Source: Asterochloris sp. CNOR1
Lineage: Eukaryota; Chlorophyta; Trebouxiophyceae; Trebouxiales; Trebouxiaceae
DNA length: 64,000 nt
Assembly: GCA_963969365.1 (NCBI GenBank)
Contig: OZ017750.1
Coordinates: 2,356,001-2,420,000, forward strand
Direction of reading: 5' to 3'
The translations under genes and the position numbers were made by a program. The notes under the pieces were generated by a model. The model was not told the origin of the DNA, did no database searches, and saw only the letters and a list, made by a program, of their open reading frames with translations. Below, piece after piece: positions 61,101 to 64,000 of this stretch. Each line of letters opens with the position of its first letter. Position 1 is the stretch's first letter.

Positions 61101-62485
61101 GTCCCCTGCGGCGGACGATACCAGCGTGTGGCGGCTCCTGCGCACATCACATGAGCCGCAGGGACACATGGGCTGCCTGCACTTTGAATGGTGGCAGATG
61201 CAGCGCTGGGCACAAGATACAGCCCTCCACGTCAAGATGCAGCCATCCACATCATGATGCACTGCCCGCTGCTGCCAGCTAGCAGCATCAAGCTCCCACC
61301 TGCCGGCATGCCGCACAGCAGCCGCCATGCTGTCGGGCATGCTGGCTCCCAGGAGTTGCCCATGAGCCCCACACAGCGCCGCTAGGCACTCGAGTGCCCC
61401 CAGGCGCACTGATTCAGGGCTGCCCCGGGGGGCAGCCTCCTTGCTGGTCAGGAACTGCTGCAGCGCGCTGACACGAGAATACAGGGGGAGGCTGTCCCCC
61501 AAGGCATACATCTTCACCAGGCAGGCGGCCACCAGGCGCCGAACCTGCAACACAGGAGCAGTGCACAGTTTTGACAGTGCTGGAGGCGTTCAGAGCCAGC
61601 ATGCCGCAGCCACAATATAGTCCCCTGTCAGCATCTTGCGCACGCTGAACTTCATGCTGCCTGTGCCAGCCCAGGCAGTCAAGAGGGCCACCACGCAGTG
61701 CACCTGCAGCCACATGCATGGCAGCCTGCACTTCACATGTGACGGGCAACGCATGCATGCGGCACAGGCAACATGGTCATCAGAGCAGCGGGGCCACCAG
61801 GTGGCATGTTTGCAGCATAACAGCATTCCAGTCCCTGTCTCAGAGGAGGAGCATAAGGCGGGGCTCTGATGCTGTGCTGCTCGCAACCAATTTCGGCACA
61901 GTGTGCGGCGCATGGTTTAAGCAAGTCCCCGAGGTCATGATTGTGACAACACAGGCCACCAGGGACACACTTCCCGCACAGCAAGATGGCCAGCATTGCT
62001 GGCGCAGTCGAATGCCAAAGCTCCCTGCTCTTTGCGGGAGACACCGCCTGTTTAGAGAGCAGACGAAAGATTCAAGGCATGCTGAATTGCGTTGGAGGCA
62101 GAGAGCCTTAGCAGCTCCCAGTCACCTGCCAAGCCCCCTATGCATGGTGCAGGATGAGCCAACTGAAGTTGCAGCTTGAGGGGCCTGCAAAACGCGCAGC
62201 AGACCTGAAGCTTATCCACAGCAAGCATGTCAGGACATCCACAGGACTCACCGGCGGCGCTGCCCCCTTGAACAAAATAGCCACTAGGCCCTCTTCGCAT
62301 TTGCGCTGGTAGTCCCTCAGGCGTCCTCGATCTGTGCCCTCAATGGTGGCGGACAGCCGCTGCAGCAGTTCGAAGCATTGCTGCTGGTCCAGCGGCCTGG
62401 TGCCACGTGCTGTGCCTACCAACAGCTCCAGCTCAGCCACCCAGACATTGAAGCCCACTGCATCCTCCTGGTCCACAAATGCCAT
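43161..62485 (-). CDS. HEATR5/Laa1/SWEETIE-type giant HEAT-repeat protein
   Basis: Orthologues (HEATR5A/B, yeast Laa1, Arabidopsis SWEETIE) are about 2000-residue HEAT-repeat proteins linked to AP-1/clathrin traffic at the trans-Golgi and endosomes. The first exon 62252-62485 starts MAFVDQEDAVGFNVW and encodes ATIEGTDRGRLRDYQRKCEE. Exons near 61703 and 61544 give VHCVVALLTAWAGTGSMKF and VRRLVAACLVKMYALGDSLP, then LGALECLAALCGAHGQLLG, close to the HEATR5 N-terminal block. HEAT-like exons continue leftward, for example 60378-60139, 59090-58855, 57550-57240, 55310-55060, 53400-53140, 52880-52660, 49440-49320, 47030-46790 and 43541-43290. An acidic segment near 44510-44660 has GSGDDWGDVQEA, resembling the DDW-D-F motifs of AP-1 accessory proteins, and FANFDS lies near 45250. 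Most exon borders and the stop were not fixed. Confidence 0.85.
43544..44074 (-). repeat. Minisatellite: three copies of a unit of about 137 bp plus spacers (period about 165-168)
   Basis: Core copies lie at about 43576-43711, 43744-43880 and 43909-44046, almost identical. Two kinds of about 30-bp spacer alternate (one with GCCGCCTGAAGGCTGCTGG, one with CATGCACTTGGGACAGCGA), giving the order A-core-A-core-C-core-C. Each core contains a perfect 16-bp palindrome CCAGCTCATGAGCTGG (first at 43603-43618) and a hairpin AAGGCAG-CTGCCTT. It lies in an intron before the last recognised HEATR5-like exon. The high identity points to recent expansion. Confidence 0.9.
56758..56960 (-). repeat. Echo of a HEATR5-like exon edge
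   Basis: CTTCCAGCAGAAGGCGGGA-type sequence at 56766 recurs as CCTCCAGCAGAAGGCGGGAA at about 56924, followed in both by a degenerate AGGCATCC/AGACATCC. Confidence 0.6.
58490..58745 (-). repeat. Echo of the HEATR5-like exon encoding MLDKLALILASVL
   Basis: The exon start near 58473-58527 recurs at about 58689-58743. The copy still reads MLEKLALILRQHLFA on the minus strand, so much of the reading frame survives. Confidence 0.65.
60018..60185 (-). repeat. Echo of a HEATR5-like exon donor edge
   Basis: The true donor edge near 60133-60182 (ACTCACCGCCTCCTGGGCAC) recurs at about 60020-60075 (ACTCACCGCCTCCTGGGTGC), including the GTGAGT-type donor, with drift after that. Confidence 0.7.
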
Positions 62486-62971
62486 TTGGGGCAGGCGGGG
62501 ACTTCAGTGCTGTGCCTGCAGCATATCGTGAAGCCTGTTGGAGGCCACTGCCACATGATGGTCCACAAGTGCGATTTGGGGCAGGAGGAGGTGCCTGCAG
62601 CTTGACAGCAGGGCTCTGTGTGGCTCGATTGCACAGGGGTGGTTGACCTCTGCCCCCTATCTTTGCTCATGCCAACAGATAAGAGGGACCTCAATCTGGA
62701 CCTAAAGCGATGTGCTGCAGCATCGTTGCAGACGGGGGCATCAGTTTGCTGCAGCAAATCTTCAAGCTCACCACCTGAGTTCCTAGTGAAACATGGCAAC
62801 AGGCGAAAGCACCTCCTTCAATCAACATCCTGAAATGTTTGCTGCAGCACATCGAATATCAGAAACACCATGAGGTAGATGCACAGATGGCCATTCTGCC
62901 ACAGCTGGGGCCCCACCGCCAGCTGAGCCCTCAACCATCGTGTGATGGAAACCTAAGCAAGCACACACAGC
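62486..62971. promoter_or_regulatory. Divergent region between the HEATR5-like gene and the small lysine-rich gene
   Basis: 486 bp between two outward-pointing starts. It holds a diverged copy (about 62558-62583) of the HEATR5-like start-codon segment (62466-62490). No TATA box or other core element was recognised. Confidence 0.4.
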
Positions 62972-63784
62972 ATGCCAGTCGGAGGCAAGTTGACCTTGAA
63001 AGGTGCGCAGCTGTGATGTGATAGAGCATACCAACCTTCAATGCTCAGCTGCCAGCTGCTGCCTGCAGGTGGTGTTCCCCTCGGCGGAGGAGTCAAAAAG
63101 AAGAAGTCCACGAAGAACAGAAAAGCTGCAGAAGATGCTGAGCAGCAGCAGGTGGTTGCAGATGCAGGTAGGACATGCAATTGCATCACATGCTCTGCAG
63201 CATACCCTGCCTGATGCAATTGCATGCCTGCCATTGGCCTCTACAGGAAAGCACAAGTCCAGCAAAACCCACATTCTGGCTGTAGTGCCTGCCAACGAGC
63301 TGCCAGCTAGCCTGAAGGCTGTGCTGAATGCTGACGAGAAGAAGGAGGCTCCCCTTGCTGTGGTGAGGAAGGAGGACCAAATCTATGAGAAAGAGTTCGA
63401 GATGGAAATGGAGCGTGCAAAGGTGCGCTTGCTGCTCACAGGCAAACAACTTGTGAACGATTGTCCTGGGGTGTGGCCAGCCCAGCCCATGTTGTGCTAC
63501 TTTGTGCTGATCACCATTGTGGCCTTCAAAAGCCATGGCTTTTTGCAGGTCAGACTCTCTTTGCCCATGTATGTGAAGCTGGCTCGCTGAGCACACTGCT
63601 GTACTCCTTGCAGACTGGCAGGAGCAAAACCACACCATGGGGCTCTGGCTATGGCAAGCTGCCAGAGGGGGGCACGCTACATGGTGCGTGCTGGGTCTTC
63701 AGATCTGCATCGACCTCAAGAAAGCAAGCAGGAGCTCACTTTGACACTATGATGCAGGCTATGCTGCACCTGTCAAGGGAGTAA
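62972..63784 (+). CDS. Small lysine-rich protein, family not recognised
   Basis: Four exons (62972-63002, 63069-63167, 63247-63422, 63614-63784) splice in phase to 158 residues. The start MPVGGKLTLKGGVPLGGGVK leads into KKKKSTKNRK, a GGKL-x-LKG...KKKK opening similar to FAM32A/DUF1754 proteins, but the rest does not follow that family. A charged helix (EDQIYEKEFEMEMERAK) and a TPWGSGYGKLPEGGTLHG segment come next. The lysine cluster suggests nucleolar or nuclear location, by inference only. TGTAA lies 51 nt after the stop. The final 35 or so residues are less convincing than the part before, so a missed splice near 63683 is possible. Confidence 0.6.
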
Positions 63785-63834
63785 CACCTTCTGAAAGGCT
63801 CGATTTGCGGGCAGCCATGAAAGCCGACAAATTT

Positions 63835-63839
63835 TGTAA
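63835..63839 (+). terminator. TGTAA polyadenylation signal
   Basis: TGTAA, the usual chlorophyte poly(A) signal, overlaps a GTAAATAAAG context about 50 nt after the stop of the lysine-rich gene. Confidence 0.6.
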
Positions 63840-64000
63840 ATAAAGGTGGGTCCTTCAAGCTGTGTTACTCTTGGGGAACCACTGGGATGCACTCAACAGC
63901 TTTCAGTTTAGTTCATTCATTGCTGTGCAGGGGTGACTGCAACGTGGGAGTGACTGCCTATGGCTGACCCTAGTTCAGACGACCACTCCTTGAGGCTTGC
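63840..64000. other. Downstream flank, nothing recognised
   Basis: Short tail after the poly(A) signal with no exon-like segment. Confidence 0.4.

Overview
This is nuclear DNA of an intron-rich, moderately GC-rich eukaryote, most likely a chlorophyte green alga, probably of the trebouxiophyte type. The reasons are: many short exons joined by canonical GT/AG introns with CTGCAG-like acceptors; plant-type proteins (a SYP13-like syntaxin, a SWEETIE/HEATR5 homologue, a CNX6-type molybdopterin synthase); and a TGTAA polyadenylation signal, typical of chlorophytes, after the last gene. Nothing looks prokaryotic, viral or toxin-related. I built the gene models by hand from splice sites and reading-frame phase. 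Those with every junction in phase are MoaE/CNX6, syntaxin, SLBP, KTI12 and the small lysine-rich gene. Bdp1 is clean up to the window edge, and RPC1 is clean except at one junction.

Layout, left to right: (1) 1-4994 minus, TFIIIB subunit Bdp1, C-terminus cut by the window edge; (2) 5594-6320 minus, molybdopterin synthase large subunit; (3) 6903-10965 minus, Qa-SNARE syntaxin; (4) about 11704-18438 plus, a large armadillo-like protein of unknown function; (5) 19034-21848 minus, histone stem-loop-binding protein SLBP; (6) 22237-22390, a broken tRNA-Arg-like element; (7) 23583-40229 plus, the largest subunit of RNA polymerase III in about 30 exons; (8) about 40618-41784 minus, a probable F-box protein; (9) 41860-42947 plus, Elongator cofactor KTI12, head to head with the F-box gene; (10) about 43161-62485 minus, a 19-kb HEATR5/SWEETIE HEAT-repeat gene; (11) 62972-63784 plus, a small lysine-rich protein.

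Several genes serve RNA polymerase III and tRNA biology (Bdp1, RPC1, KTI12, plus a tRNA-like element). SLBP acts on histone mRNA. Syntaxin and HEATR5 act in membrane traffic. Nothing shows that they form a regulated cluster.

The most unusual signal is structural. Introns across the window carry degenerate copies ('echoes') of the adjacent exon edge, usually including the splice site, about 50-250 bp away and sometimes in tandem series with a period of about 95 bp. I see them in Bdp1, SLBP, RPC1, HEATR5 and the armadillo gene, at acceptors and donors, and once at a terminal exon with its stop codon. This suggests that introns here grow by repeated local tandem duplication across exon-intron borders.
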